Source of the DNA: Clostridia bacterium
Lineage (GTDB): Bacteria; Bacillota; Clostridia; Oscillospirales; CAG-272
Length of the DNA stretch: 64,000 nt
Reading direction: 5' to 3'
NCBI GenBank assembly: GCA_017942005.1
Contig: JAGAVJ010000021.1
Coordinates: 116,766 to 180,765 of the forward strand
Shown: piece after piece, positions 18,114-24,829 of the stretch
How the letters are laid out: every line of letters begins with the position of its first letter
How positions within the stretch are numbered: the first letter of the stretch is position 1
Position numbers and translations under genes: made by a program
Notes under the pieces: generated by a model
What the model saw: only the letters and a program-made list of their open reading frames with translations
Told to the model about the DNA's origin: nothing
Databases searched by the model: none

Positions 18114-18657
18114 AAGCTATAAAAAATATGTAAACGGCGCTGAAATGGCGCTGACTGAAGAGGAAATCACAGAAATTGAGCGCAGGCAGGCGGAATTTGA
18201 AGCAAAGGAAAAGCGCCGTCCATTTATGCAGGAGGAAGTCATTTTAAAGATGATCCGTTCCAATATCAATGATCTGCATGTGGACGATGCAGAGGCGTAT
18301 CGCATGAAGGCATTCTATCCTGCATGGGAGACACTTTCCGAAACATCGTATTGTGCAGACATAGCAGGATATAAATTTACATATCAGGGCGATCTTTATA
18401 AGACAGTCAGCGCAAACCACACCTTTGCTGCGTATTGGGTTCCCGGAGAAGGAACGGAAAGTCTGTATACTCGGATTGACGAAACCCACGACGGAACAGA
18501 ATTTGATCCCATTCCATATCACGGAAATATGGAACTGATGAAAGGAACCTATTATATACAGGACGATACGGTATATCTCTGTACACGAAACACGGAACAT
18601 GCGGTATATCAGAATCTTGCGGATTTCGTCAGTGTTTACGTGGAGGTTGCTCCATAA
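18106..18657 (+). CDS. small phage-associated protein with a CBM5/12-like domain
   Basis: 183 residues. It starts inside the end of the previous gene (8-base overlap), so the two are coupled. An acidic, probably coiled-coil N-terminus (LTEEEITEIERRQAEFEAK) precedes a segment with YKFTYQGDLYKTVSANHTF and AYWVPGEGTESLYTRID, which resembles the aromatic-rich CBM5/12 chitin-binding fold often found at the tips of phage fibres. The end has another short beta-rich repeat (GTYYIQDDTVYLCTRNTEH). A host-surface or glycan binding role is inferred. No transmembrane part. Confidence 0.55.
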   Translation: MNKSYKKYVNGAEMALTEEEITEIERRQAEFEAKEKRRPFMQEEVILKMIRSNINDLHVDDAEAYRMKAFYPAWETLSETSYCADIAGYKFTYQGDLYKTVSANHTFAAYWVPGEGTESLYTRIDETHDGTEFDPIPYHGNMELMKGTYYIQDDTVYLCTRNTEHAVYQNLADFVSVYVEVAP

Positions 18658-18668
18658 TAGATTGGCTG

Positions 18669-18710
18669 GGCTGTCGCATGCGACAGCCTGGCTCCCTTTT
18701 TTAGATAATT
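18669..18710 (+). terminator. terminator of the tail-like gene pair
   Basis: A perfect 20-bp palindrome GGCTGTCGCATGCGACAGCC (18669-18688) followed by a short C/T stretch and TTTTTT. Confidence 0.85.
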
Positions 18711-18742
18711 TTCTCAGAATGAAAAAATATTAAAAAATCGTA

Positions 18743-18771
18743 TTGACAATCGAAAAGAAATGTGATATAAT
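18743..18771 (+). promoter_or_regulatory. SigA promoter of tRNA-Gln
   Basis: TTGACA (18743-18748), 17-bp spacer, TATAAT (18766-18771), 31 bases before the mature tRNA. Confidence 0.88.
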
Positions 18772-18802
18772 ATAAACGTTCCAAAGATAGGAAATAGTAA
18801 AT

Positions 18803-18876
18803 TGGGATATTGTGTAAAGGTAGCACAGCAGACTCTGACTCTGTATGTTGGGGTTCGAATCCCTATATCCCAGCCA
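18803..18876 (+). tRNA. tRNA-Gln (anticodon CUG)
   Basis: A 74-nt cloverleaf with encoded CCA. Acceptor stem TGGGATA/TATCCCA, D stem GTG/CAC, anticodon stem GCAGA/TCTGT with loop CTCTGAC (anticodon CTG at 18835-18837), T loop TTCGAAT, discriminator G and CCA at 18874-18876. It has its own promoter and terminator. The CUG isoacceptor reads CAG codons. Confidence 0.95.
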
Positions 18877-18877
18877 A

Positions 18878-18916
18878 AAATAAACAGCTGAGTTTTATCT
18901 CGGCTGTTTATTTTAT
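18878..18916 (+). terminator. terminator of tRNA-Gln
   Basis: TAAACAGCTGAG (18881-18892) pairs with CTCGGCTGTTTA (18899-18910), one G-T wobble, followed by TTTTA. Confidence 0.85.
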
Positions 18917-18933
18917 ACATGGAGAAATGATTG

Positions 18934-18974
18934 TTGGGATTTGATTTGGTGCGGAATGAATCCCTATATTCCAG
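18934..18974 (+). pseudogene. degraded tRNA-Gln remnant
   Basis: TTGGGAT at 18934-18940 matches the tRNA 5' end, and GAATCCCTATATTCCAG at 18958-18974 matches the 3' end of the tRNA at 16 of 17 positions. The middle (D and anticodon arms) is missing. It could be a deleted duplicate or a scar of integration at the tRNA. Confidence 0.55.
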
Positions 18975-19042
18975 ATATATAATAAACCTAAACGAATTCT
19001 TATCAAAGCGTCAGGTTTTTCTGAAATGTAATGAAGCTGTTA

Positions 19043-19071
19043 TTGACAATAAATAGCGAATATGCTACAAT
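19043..19071 (+). promoter_or_regulatory. SigA promoter of the DUF4160/DUF2442 pair
   Basis: TTGACA (19043-19048), 17-bp spacer, TACAAT (19066-19071), followed by AAGGAG and the ATG at 19098. Confidence 0.85.
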
Positions 19072-19097
19072 ATAAGTATGGTAAAGGAGATGATCTA

Positions 19098-19358
19098 ATG
19101 CCTGCAATATCAATGTTTTATGGAATTATCATTAGAATGTATAACACTGGAGAGCATAATCCTCCTCACTTCCACGCGACCTATTAAGGATATAACGCAG
19201 TCATTAATATGGACGGAGAACTTACAGACGGAGAAATGCCGAAGAAACAGCTAAAACTGATTTCAGCTTGGACAGAGCTTCATAAAGATGAGCTTTTTGC
19301 AAACTGGGAGCTTGCAATGAGTGAACAGCCACTTTACAAAATTGATCCGCTGCGTTAA
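19098..19358 (+). pseudogene. DUF4160 protein gene interrupted by one stop codon
   Basis: The frame from ATG 19098 reads MPAISMFYGIIIRMYNTGEH and NPPHFHATY, then TAA at 19185-19187, then continues in the same frame as GYNAVINMDGELTDGEMPKK and ISAWTELHKDELFANWELA to a stop at 19356. The whole is 87 codons, the normal DUF4160 length. The stop replaces what is usually Gln in this family, as a single C-to-T change from CAA would do. Promoter, ribosome site and partner gene are intact, so the loss is recent or the codon is a sequencing error. DUF4160 is usually found beside DUF2442, in a toxin-antitoxin-like arrangement of unproved function. Confidence 0.85.
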
Positions 19359-19406
19359 GTATGAGCGGCTCTCTTGACCATCCTATAGAAAGGAGCAATT
19401 CATATT

Positions 19407-19673
19407 ATGAAAAGTCCTGTTTGGGTAGTAAAAGAAGTACAACCTAAAGATGATTATACCCTGTATCTAACTTTTGCGGATGGCACGAAAAAGGTTTATA
19501 ACGCTCGTCCGCTCTTGGAAAAGACGTTTTATTCTCAACTTAAAAACCTTTCTTTTTTCCTGTGCGCGAAAGCTGAGTGTGGTACTGTTGTTTGGAATGA
19601 CGATATTGATATAGCCCCAGAGCATTTATACGAATGTTCTAAACCTGTAGGCAGTCTTTTCGGCGGTGTCTGA
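19407..19673 (+). CDS. DUF2442 domain protein
   Basis: 88 residues. Typical DUF2442 content: VKEVQPKDDYTLYLTFADG, KKVYNARPLL, then CGTVVWNDDIDIAPEHLYE near the end. AAGGAG precedes ATG 19407. It follows the DUF4160 frame by 48 bases and is presumably its operon partner. The pair is widespread and mobile in bacteria and has been suggested to be a toxin-antitoxin type module; no activity can be seen from the sequence. With the DUF4160 gene broken, this one may be orphaned. Confidence 0.85.
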   Translation: MKSPVWVVKEVQPKDDYTLYLTFADGTKKVYNARPLLEKTFYSQLKNLSFFLCAKAECGTVVWNDDIDIAPEHLYECSKPVGSLFGGV

Positions 19674-19828
19674 AAACTACTCTCTTTTTAGAGTATATTA
19701 CTTTAGAGTGTTTTTCGCAATTTTATTTAAGAGAACAAAGTTTTCCGAATTTCATCAATCAACACTTTTTATATTACTAAGATTTACTTTTTAATTTTTA
19801 AATTGGTTATAAAGGAAAGAAAACTTAG

Positions 19829-19858
19829 GGCTGGCGCATATTTGCACCAGCCTTTAAA
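19829..19858. terminator. hairpin between convergent DUF2442 and flavin reductase genes
   Basis: GGCTGG and CCAGCC pair (19829-19852), followed by TTTAAAATTTT on the plus strand. It can serve both convergent genes. Confidence 0.6.
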
Positions 19859-19910
19859 ATTTTACTTTTTACATTTTAAAGCGAAATTTCACTGTCTATT
19901 TTTAATGTTG

Positions 19911-20477
19911 TTACTTTTTCAGTTTTAATCCGTCTTTGAACGCTTCGCCAACCCGTTCGGTTACTTTATAATAGCCGTGTGTATACGGATCAAACGCGAT
20001 TGCATTGACCAAAGACATATCGATTTTATCGCCGACCATAACGCTTTCATCTGCTGTAACATTGACTACCTTACCGATTACGCCGCATCCGTAGTCTCCG
20101 TTCTGATATTCGATGAATTTGCATTCTAAGCAGATTGGAAACTCATTGATGATCGGTGCGTCTACTGTTTCTGATCTGCTTGCGGTAAGACCGCTATTTT
20201 CAAATTTATTTGCAACTTTGTTGCCGGATTCAACGCCGAAATAATCTGCTTCCACTAAATGAGCCGCATCGGCGATGCTTACCGTAAAAGCGCCTCTTGC
20301 TTTTATATTCTTTACCGTTTTGTGTGTTTCTGTTAAATTGAGAACGACATTCTCTCGCTCCTGCATCGTTCCCCACGCGGCATTCATCACATTAACGCTT
20401 CCATCTTCATTGTAGGTGGCAACCATTAAAACCGGCATGGGGAAAATTCCTTCTGTTAAATTGAGTTTTTTTCTCAT
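19911..20477 (-). CDS. flavin reductase / FMN-binding split-barrel protein
   Basis: 188 residues of the flavin reductase-like (DIM6/NTAB) family: PMPVLMVATYNEDGSVNVMN near the start, then NVVLNLTETHKTVKNIK, AFTVSIADA and HLVEADYFGVESGNKV. Members bind FMN and reduce it or act as electron carriers. ATG 20477 is preceded by GAGGT. It is divergently arranged with an hxlR-type gene 114 bases away, the usual setting for control of a redox enzyme by its neighbour. Confidence 0.88.
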   Translation of the reverse strand: MRKKLNLTEGIFPMPVLMVATYNEDGSVNVMNAAWGTMQERENVVLNLTETHKTVKNIKARGAFTVSIADAAHLVEADYFGVESGNKVANKFENSGLTASRSETVDAPIINEFPICLECKFIEYQNGDYGCGVIGKVVNVTADESVMVGDKIDMSLVNAIAFDPYTHGYYKVTERVGEAFKDGLKLKK

Positions 20478-20506
20478 ATTCAATACCTCGTTTCTTTGAT
20501 ATGGGA

Positions 20507-20535
20507 TTGACAATGTTTGTGTCTTCCTGTATAAT
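20507..20535 (+). promoter_or_regulatory. SigA promoter of the HxlR-family gene, with palindrome downstream
   Basis: TTGACA (20507-20512), 17-bp spacer, TATAAT (20530-20535). Right after it TAGTATACTA (20537-20546) is a perfect 10-bp palindrome at the expected transcript start, and could be the operator for HxlR acting on both divergent genes. Confidence 0.75.
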
Positions 20536-20591
20536 ATAGTATACTACATAACATAAAAAAATACAAGTACTATCTTTTAGGAAAGTGCATC

Positions 20592-20924
20592 ATGATAAAG
20601 AATTACATTGAAGACGCCAATTTTAAAGATACAGGATTCAGCTATACACTGTCGCTTATATCCGGCAGGCATAAAATGGTGATCCTTTACTGCCTTATGG
20701 AATTTAAGGTTGTAAGATTTAATGAACTGAAACGGTATTTAAAAACCGTCTCAGATAAGACCCTCAGCAGTAATTTAAAAGAGTTGGAATCAGATCGGCT
20801 GATTATCAGAACCGAATATCCTCAGATACCGCCAAAGGTGGAATACAGTTTAAGTGACAGAGGAAAATCGCTCATGGAGGTTTTGGATCAGCTGTGTGTT
20901 TGGGGCGAAAACCATCGGCAATAG
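20592..20924 (+). CDS. HxlR-family winged-helix regulator
   Basis: 110 residues with the HxlR pattern: an N-terminal helix, then SLISGRHKMVILYCLMEF, VRFNELKRYLKTVSDKTLSS, LKELESDRLIIRTEYPQIPP and VEYSLSDRGKSL. The usual Cys near the N-terminus that senses oxidants or aldehydes in some members is missing; the first Cys is in the ILYCLM helix. It probably controls the divergent flavin reductase gene and itself. The ATG follows AGGAAAG. Confidence 0.9.
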   Translation: MIKNYIEDANFKDTGFSYTLSLISGRHKMVILYCLMEFKVVRFNELKRYLKTVSDKTLSSNLKELESDRLIIRTEYPQIPPKVEYSLSDRGKSLMEVLDQLCVWGENHRQ

Positions 20925-21067
20925 GATTGTTTTTTATTGATTCTGTATCAGCAAAATGGATATGGTGATACCATTGATACAGAAATCCCCACCTAAAATC
21001 GCTTTGTTTTTTAGTAAATGGCCAGCAAATTTTTAATTTGTATATTTCAATAGAAAGGGAGCATCCT

Positions 21068-21958
21068 ATGGAAATCAGAGTTCTCAAATATTTTCTGACT
21101 GTAGTACGGGAACAGAGCATTACAAAAGCCTCTGAGGTTCTGCATATTACCCAGCCGACATTAAGCCGTCAGCTTGCGCAGATGGAGGAAGAAGTGGGTG
21201 TGAAGCTGTTTGACAGAGGCACACGCAAAATCACGTTGACCAATGAAGGGCTTCTGCTTCGCCGTCGTGCCGAGGAAATTTTACAGCTGGTAGATAAAAC
21301 AGAAAAAGAATTGATTGAACAGGAAGAACAAATAGAAGGCAAAATCACCATTGGCTGCGGGGAAATTGCATCAGTGCAGCTGCTGCCGGAACTGTTTGAA
21401 CGTTTCCATGACAGGTATCCGCATGTCAATTTTGATCTTTATACGGCCACTGCCGACCATGTAAAGGATCAGATGGACAGAGGTCTGGTTGACATCGGGT
21501 TACTTTTGGAACCGATTGATATTGAAAAGTACGATTTTATCCGCCTTGATATCAAAGAACATTGGGTGGTTTTGATGCGCCCGGATTCTCCGCTTGCCGA
21601 AAAAGCTTCTGTTACGGCAAAGGATCTCTCCCAGCTTCCGCTGATTCTCCCTCGCCGTTTGCGGGTACAGAGTGAACTTGCAAGCTGGTTTGGCGATTAT
21701 TACGAGCATTTGAATGTGCTGTTTACCAGCAATTTGGGTACCAATGCTTCTGTTATGGTAAATCGCGGCTTGGCATATGCGATTTCGATTGAAGGAATGA
21801 CCACATTTTGGGATCAGTCTAAAATAACTTACCGTCCTTTATCTCCGGACTTAACAGCTACCAGTGTATTGGCATGGAAGCGCGGTCAGCCGTTCAGCCC
21901 AGCGGCAACAAAGTTTATAGAGCATATAAAATGCTTTTTAGGTATGGAAAAAACATAA
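21068..21958 (+). CDS. LysR-family transcriptional regulator
   Basis: 296 residues. The N-terminal helix-turn-helix has MEIRVLKYFLTVVREQSITK, ASEVLHITQPTLSRQ and LFDRGTRKITLTNEG. The rest is a substrate-binding-like effector domain (GKITIGCGEIASVQLLPEL, VDIGLLLEPIDIEKYDF). ATG 21068 follows AAAGGGAG; the longer frame is rejected. In related Clostridia a LysR gene of this type often sits beside flavodoxin and small oxidoreductase genes, and here a flavodoxin lipoprotein lies 400 bases downstream on the same strand. The effector is unknown. Confidence 0.9.
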   Translation: MEIRVLKYFLTVVREQSITKASEVLHITQPTLSRQLAQMEEEVGVKLFDRGTRKITLTNEGLLLRRRAEEILQLVDKTEKELIEQEEQIEGKITIGCGEIASVQLLPELFERFHDRYPHVNFDLYTATADHVKDQMDRGLVDIGLLLEPIDIEKYDFIRLDIKEHWVVLMRPDSPLAEKASVTAKDLSQLPLILPRRLRVQSELASWFGDYYEHLNVLFTSNLGTNASVMVNRGLAYAISIEGMTTFWDQSKITYRPLSPDLTATSVLAWKRGQPFSPAATKFIEHIKCFLGMEKT

Positions 21959-21969
21959 AAACTAAGTAT

Positions 21970-21998
21970 TTGACATAAAACAGAATTTTTGGTATAAT
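21970..21998 (+). promoter_or_regulatory. SigA promoter of the leader region before flavodoxin
   Basis: TTGACA (21970-21975), 17-bp spacer, TATAAT (21993-21998), both perfect. It begins only 12 bases after the LysR stop codon and drives a leader of about 350 bases. Confidence 0.88.
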
Positions 21999-22050
21999 GT
22001 AAGTGGAATCAGGAGGAACCATGGCTTCCGGATGACACTTACTTTTTTAT
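21999..22050 (+). promoter_or_regulatory. leader hairpin with a four-codon open frame and T-run
   Basis: GTAAGTG (21999-22005) pairs with CACTTAC (22036-22042), followed by TTTTTT. Inside are a perfect AGGAGG (22011-22016) and, four bases later, ATG GCT TCC GGA TGA (22021-22035). The inner GGAA and TTCC can also pair. It resembles an attenuator controlled by translation of a minimal peptide, or a short terminated RNA; which one cannot be decided here. Confidence 0.5.
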
Positions 22051-22296
22051 TGAGGTAAAGGAAGGGCTGTTGCAAGTTTTCAACTTACAACAGCCCGGGA
22101 TCATGAAGTGATCCGAATTCGTCTTTTCGCTTGAAAAAGCGAAAAGACGAATTTTATAGGATGGAGCATGTTAATGCGACAGCCCGATGGTCATAAGTCT
22201 GAAAAATAAGATTTTCAAGAGAAATCATTATGAATGATTTCTCGTACCATGATTTTGTGACTTTCGTTGCTTGAAAAGCAACGATATACGCTTGTA
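22051..22296 (+). other. run of five hairpins in the flavodoxin leader
   Basis: No supported gene. In order: GGGCTGTTG/CAACAGCCC (22064-22096), GGATCA/TGATCC (22098-22114), a 15-bp stem TTCGTCTTTTCGCTT with its complement (22118-22152), GAGAAATCATT/AATGATTTCTC (22219-22243) and CGTTGCTT/AAGCAACG (22265-22283). A fragment ATGGTCATAA at 22188 repeats the start-codon part of the element at 22297. Confidence 0.6.
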
Positions 22297-22369
22297 GGCG
22301 CGTCACAACTCCACTAATGAAATGAAAGGAAAAACTTTCGCTAACGCGAAAGTCATGGTCATAAACATG
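22297..22369 (+). promoter_or_regulatory. SD-hairpin-AUG leader element, copy A
   Basis: GGCGCGTCACAACTCCAC, then AAAGGA (22325-22330), an 8-bp hairpin ACTTTCGC/GCGAAAGT with loop TAAC (22334-22353), then C and ATG GTC ATA AAC ATG. The ribosome site is 24 bases from the first ATG in linear sequence, but only a few bases away if the hairpin folds. Same design at 35371 and 56809. Confidence 0.75.
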
Positions 22370-23053
22370 AAAAAACGAACAGTAATGCTACTTGCCGTGC
22401 TGATGGTATTTATTCTTACAGCTTGTTCTCCAAATCCTGTTAACACGGAAGCAGAAACATTGAAAACAGAAAACACGGGCAAAAATGACTTTGGAGAAAA
22501 TTCGGACAATTCACAGCTGGAAGACAACAGTACCTCGTTGGCAGATGACACTTTCGATACAGCAAATGTTCTCGTGGCATATTTTTCAGCCACAAATACA
22601 ACAGAAGGTGTGGCACAAACCGTTGCCGATATCCTCGGTGCTGATTTGTATGAGATCATGCCAGAACAGCCATACACGGATGCGGACTTGAACTATCATG
22701 ATGATAACAGTCGTAGTACCATTGAAATGAACGATCCGAACGCCCGTCCTGCCATTTCCGGTTCTGTGGAGAACATGGAGGAATATGATATTGTGTTTAT
22801 TGGCTATCCGATTTGGTGGGGGGAAGCGCCGCGAATTCTGAATACCTTTGTAGAAAGCTATGATTTCTCCGATAAGACGGTTGTACCGTTTTGTACCTCC
22901 GGCGGAAGCGGAGTCGGTTCCAGCGCTTCAAATCTTGAGCGTCTGACAAGCGGCGCTGTGTGGCTTTCCGGCACACGCCTGAACGGCAATGCCTCCCGCA
23001 GCTCTGTTGCGGATTGGATTGACGGCTTGGAACTGGATATCACTGCCGGGTAA
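22355..23053 (+). CDS. flavodoxin-domain lipoprotein
   Basis: 232 residues from ATG 22355, or 228 from ATG 22367 (MKKRTVMLLAVLMVFILTAC). A lipoprotein signal with lipobox LTAC is followed by a 50-residue Asn/Ser/Asp-rich linker and a flavodoxin domain: VLVAYFSATNTTEGVAQTVA is the phosphate loop, then IVFIGYPIWWGEAPRIL and TVVPFCTSGGSGVG for the isoalloxazine. An FMN protein tethered outside the membrane is expected to pass electrons to surface redox partners. The start codon is reached through the hairpin element just upstream. A small monooxygenase gene follows. Confidence 0.88.
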   Translation: MVINMKKRTVMLLAVLMVFILTACSPNPVNTEAETLKTENTGKNDFGENSDNSQLEDNSTSLADDTFDTANVLVAYFSATNTTEGVAQTVADILGADLYEIMPEQPYTDADLNYHDDNSRSTIEMNDPNARPAISGSVENMEEYDIVFIGYPIWWGEAPRILNTFVESYDFSDKTVVPFCTSGGSGVGSSASNLERLTSGAVWLSGTRLNGNASRSSVADWIDGLELDITAG

Positions 23054-23121
23054 CATCAGTGGCGGCTTGTCCTCGGATGTGAATGGCTGGAAACAAACGG
23101 AATCAAATAAGGGGGACAATA

Positions 23122-23454
23122 TTGAGTATTGTAATGAATTTATATTATACCGGAACGGGGAACAACGCCCGCAGATTTGCAGAAGAAATGGAAAGCAGTG
23201 GAACTGCCGACCGTATTCGTAAAGAGCCGGGGAACGCTCGGTATGAATATTTTTTAAAAATTGATCAGCCTGAAACCGTTTTACTCATAGATGAATGGGA
23301 AAATCAGGAAGCGCTCGATCGTCACCACTCATCGCCTATGATGAAAACGATTATCGCACTGAGGGAAAAATATCATTTGACAGTAAAAGCAGAGCGTTAT
23401 GTTACAGACGAAAACGGAATCCCCGAAGAGGATTTACGTTTTATTAAAAAATAA
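23122..23454 (+). CDS. antibiotic-biosynthesis-monooxygenase (ABM/YgiN-like) protein
   Basis: 110 residues from TTG 23122, which has AAGGGGG at a good distance; ATG 23134 is the alternative. The first 25 residues look like a degenerate flavodoxin start (NLYYTGTGNNARRFAEEM), and the rest is a ferredoxin-like ABM domain: ARYEYFLKIDQPETVLLIDE, WENQEALDRHHSSPMM and KYHLTVKAERY. ABM proteins are small dimeric quinol or heme-type monooxygenases. It lies 68 bases after the flavodoxin gene and probably shares its transcript. The odd N-terminus could be a remnant of a fused or frameshifted flavodoxin. Confidence 0.8.
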   Translation: MSIVMNLYYTGTGNNARRFAEEMESSGTADRIRKEPGNARYEYFLKIDQPETVLLIDEWENQEALDRHHSSPMMKTIIALREKYHLTVKAERYVTDENGIPEEDLRFIKK

Positions 23455-23553
23455 GGATACAAAGAAGAAACATTTGAATGATTCGCTTCACCGCTGCACG
23501 TATCCATGCATATACTGAATTATCGTCTTATACAGCGAAAAGGAGCATTTGTT

Positions 23554-24465
23554 ATGGATCAATTTCAAGAGTATGTTATGGAATCTTTGGAGCAGCACCT
23601 GTTTTTTGCGCGTATCATGAAGGAGCACGCCTTCTTTTTGAAGGTTGGTTTTCTGCCGCCGAATGCGGACCTTGCCAAAAAATGCGGACGTCTCATGAGA
23701 AAATTTGAAGAGCTTCTTGCGCGTGCAATTGCCCTCAGTGATTGTGCCGTTCGCCGTTGTGTGCTGGAATCCGGAGAACTGTTTACCGAGTTCACGGACT
23801 GTGCAGAAAGCCAAACGCAGTGCCTTACCGGCACACTGATCAATCGCAGTTTGACGACCAATGCAATGAAATTAAAGGGCTGCGATGATTGCGCGGATTC
23901 CTGCGCTTCACAAGCGCTTGTGCGTCAGGTACAAAAATTAAACCGGGACGGTTTGCAGCTGGTGGACTGCATCATAGAAGTGAAAGAACAGATTCTGCGT
24001 GATATTCATTCGTGTAACGTATTCACATCAAATTACCCGCTGCTGATAGAGCATATTTTACGTGAAGCACGCCATTACCGTGATCATCTGATGTGTTTGG
24101 AGGGGTTAAGCAATTGCAGCTGCCGCGATCTTCGTGACAGTGAGCTGTTCTGGAACCAAATTATGATGGAACACGCATGGTTCATTCGCGGACTGCTCGA
24201 TCCCAGTGAGGATACGTTGATTGGTACCGCGAATGATTTTGCAAACGATTATAAACGTCTTCTTGAGGCTTCCGCCGAAGCCAATGACAAGACCATGTGC
24301 AGTGGCAGGGAAGATTCTCTTGCACTGACCCAAAAATTCCGCGATTTTAAATGCGCAGGTGTGGAAGGAATTGAGGAATGCAAAATCCGTTCGATCATTC
24401 TTCCGCTGCTTGCCGATCATGTTCTGCGGGAAGCGAATCATTATCTCCGCCTGCTGGAAGCTTAA
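23554..24465 (+). CDS. DUF2935 family protein
   Basis: 303 residues in two similar halves, each with a helical bundle motif: ESLEQHLFFARIMKEHAFFL near the start and LFWNQIMMEHAWFIRGLLDP at residue ~205; each half also has a ...EHILREARHYRDHL or DHVLREANHYLRLL motif. The conserved Glu and His in these four helices suggest a ferritin-like di-metal site. Family function is not established. It is Cys-rich in the middle (CDDCADSCAS). ATG 23554 follows AAAAGGAG. The surrounding genes are redox-related, which suits an oxygen or metal role. Confidence 0.82.
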   Translation: MDQFQEYVMESLEQHLFFARIMKEHAFFLKVGFLPPNADLAKKCGRLMRKFEELLARAIALSDCAVRRCVLESGELFTEFTDCAESQTQCLTGTLINRSLTTNAMKLKGCDDCADSCASQALVRQVQKLNRDGLQLVDCIIEVKEQILRDIHSCNVFTSNYPLLIEHILREARHYRDHLMCLEGLSNCSCRDLRDSELFWNQIMMEHAWFIRGLLDPSEDTLIGTANDFANDYKRLLEASAEANDKTMCSGREDSLALTQKFRDFKCAGVEGIEECKIRSIILPLLADHVLREANHYLRLLEA

Positions 24466-24829
24466 GCGGTGCAAATGAATTCGCTGTCATGATGTGAGTT
24501 TTATGAGGAGATGCTTTTTGAAAAAAGCACCTCCTCAAACTCTCACACAAAAACTTTTAACGGGAAATATATGAAACACCTGTTGAAATTCAGATACCTG
24601 TGTTTGAATTTTCAACAGGCATTTTATTTTTTCTTTCACTTCATTTCCGTTTTTTTGATTTCTAACTCAAATTTGACAATAATTTCCTGTGAAAACTGCT
24701 CTCTATGTCGGATGTGTGCCAGTTTTGTTTTTTCTTGAGCATACACCGTAGTTGATTTTACAGCATAAAATGAATTACACGGCTATGCTGCCGGATACCG
24801 TGTAATTTTATTAAGGAGAAAAAAAGAAA
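24466..24829. other. intergenic region before the multicopper protein gene
   Basis: 364 bases: dispersed hairpin copy 3 (24502-24572), a terminator-like stem CCTGTTGAAA/TTTCAACAGG followed by CATTTTATTTTTT (24582-24633), A/T-rich sequence, and close to the next gene AATTACACGG/CCGTGTAATT (24772-24807) followed by TTTATTAAGGAG, a stem that could attenuate or mask the ribosome site. No gene seen. Confidence 0.6.
24502..24572 (+). repeat. dispersed hairpin element, copy 3
   Basis: Stem GAGGAGATGCTTTTTG with AAAAAAGCACCTCCTC, right flank AAACTCTCACACAAAAACTT. It lies shortly after the DUF2935 stop codon; the left flank includes ATGAATTCGCTG. Confidence 0.8.

Noticed and set aside
18660..19100. 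Functional attachment site and integrase at tRNA-Gln
   Set aside because: No integrase or excisionase gene in the window; only the degraded tRNA copy remains, reported separately.
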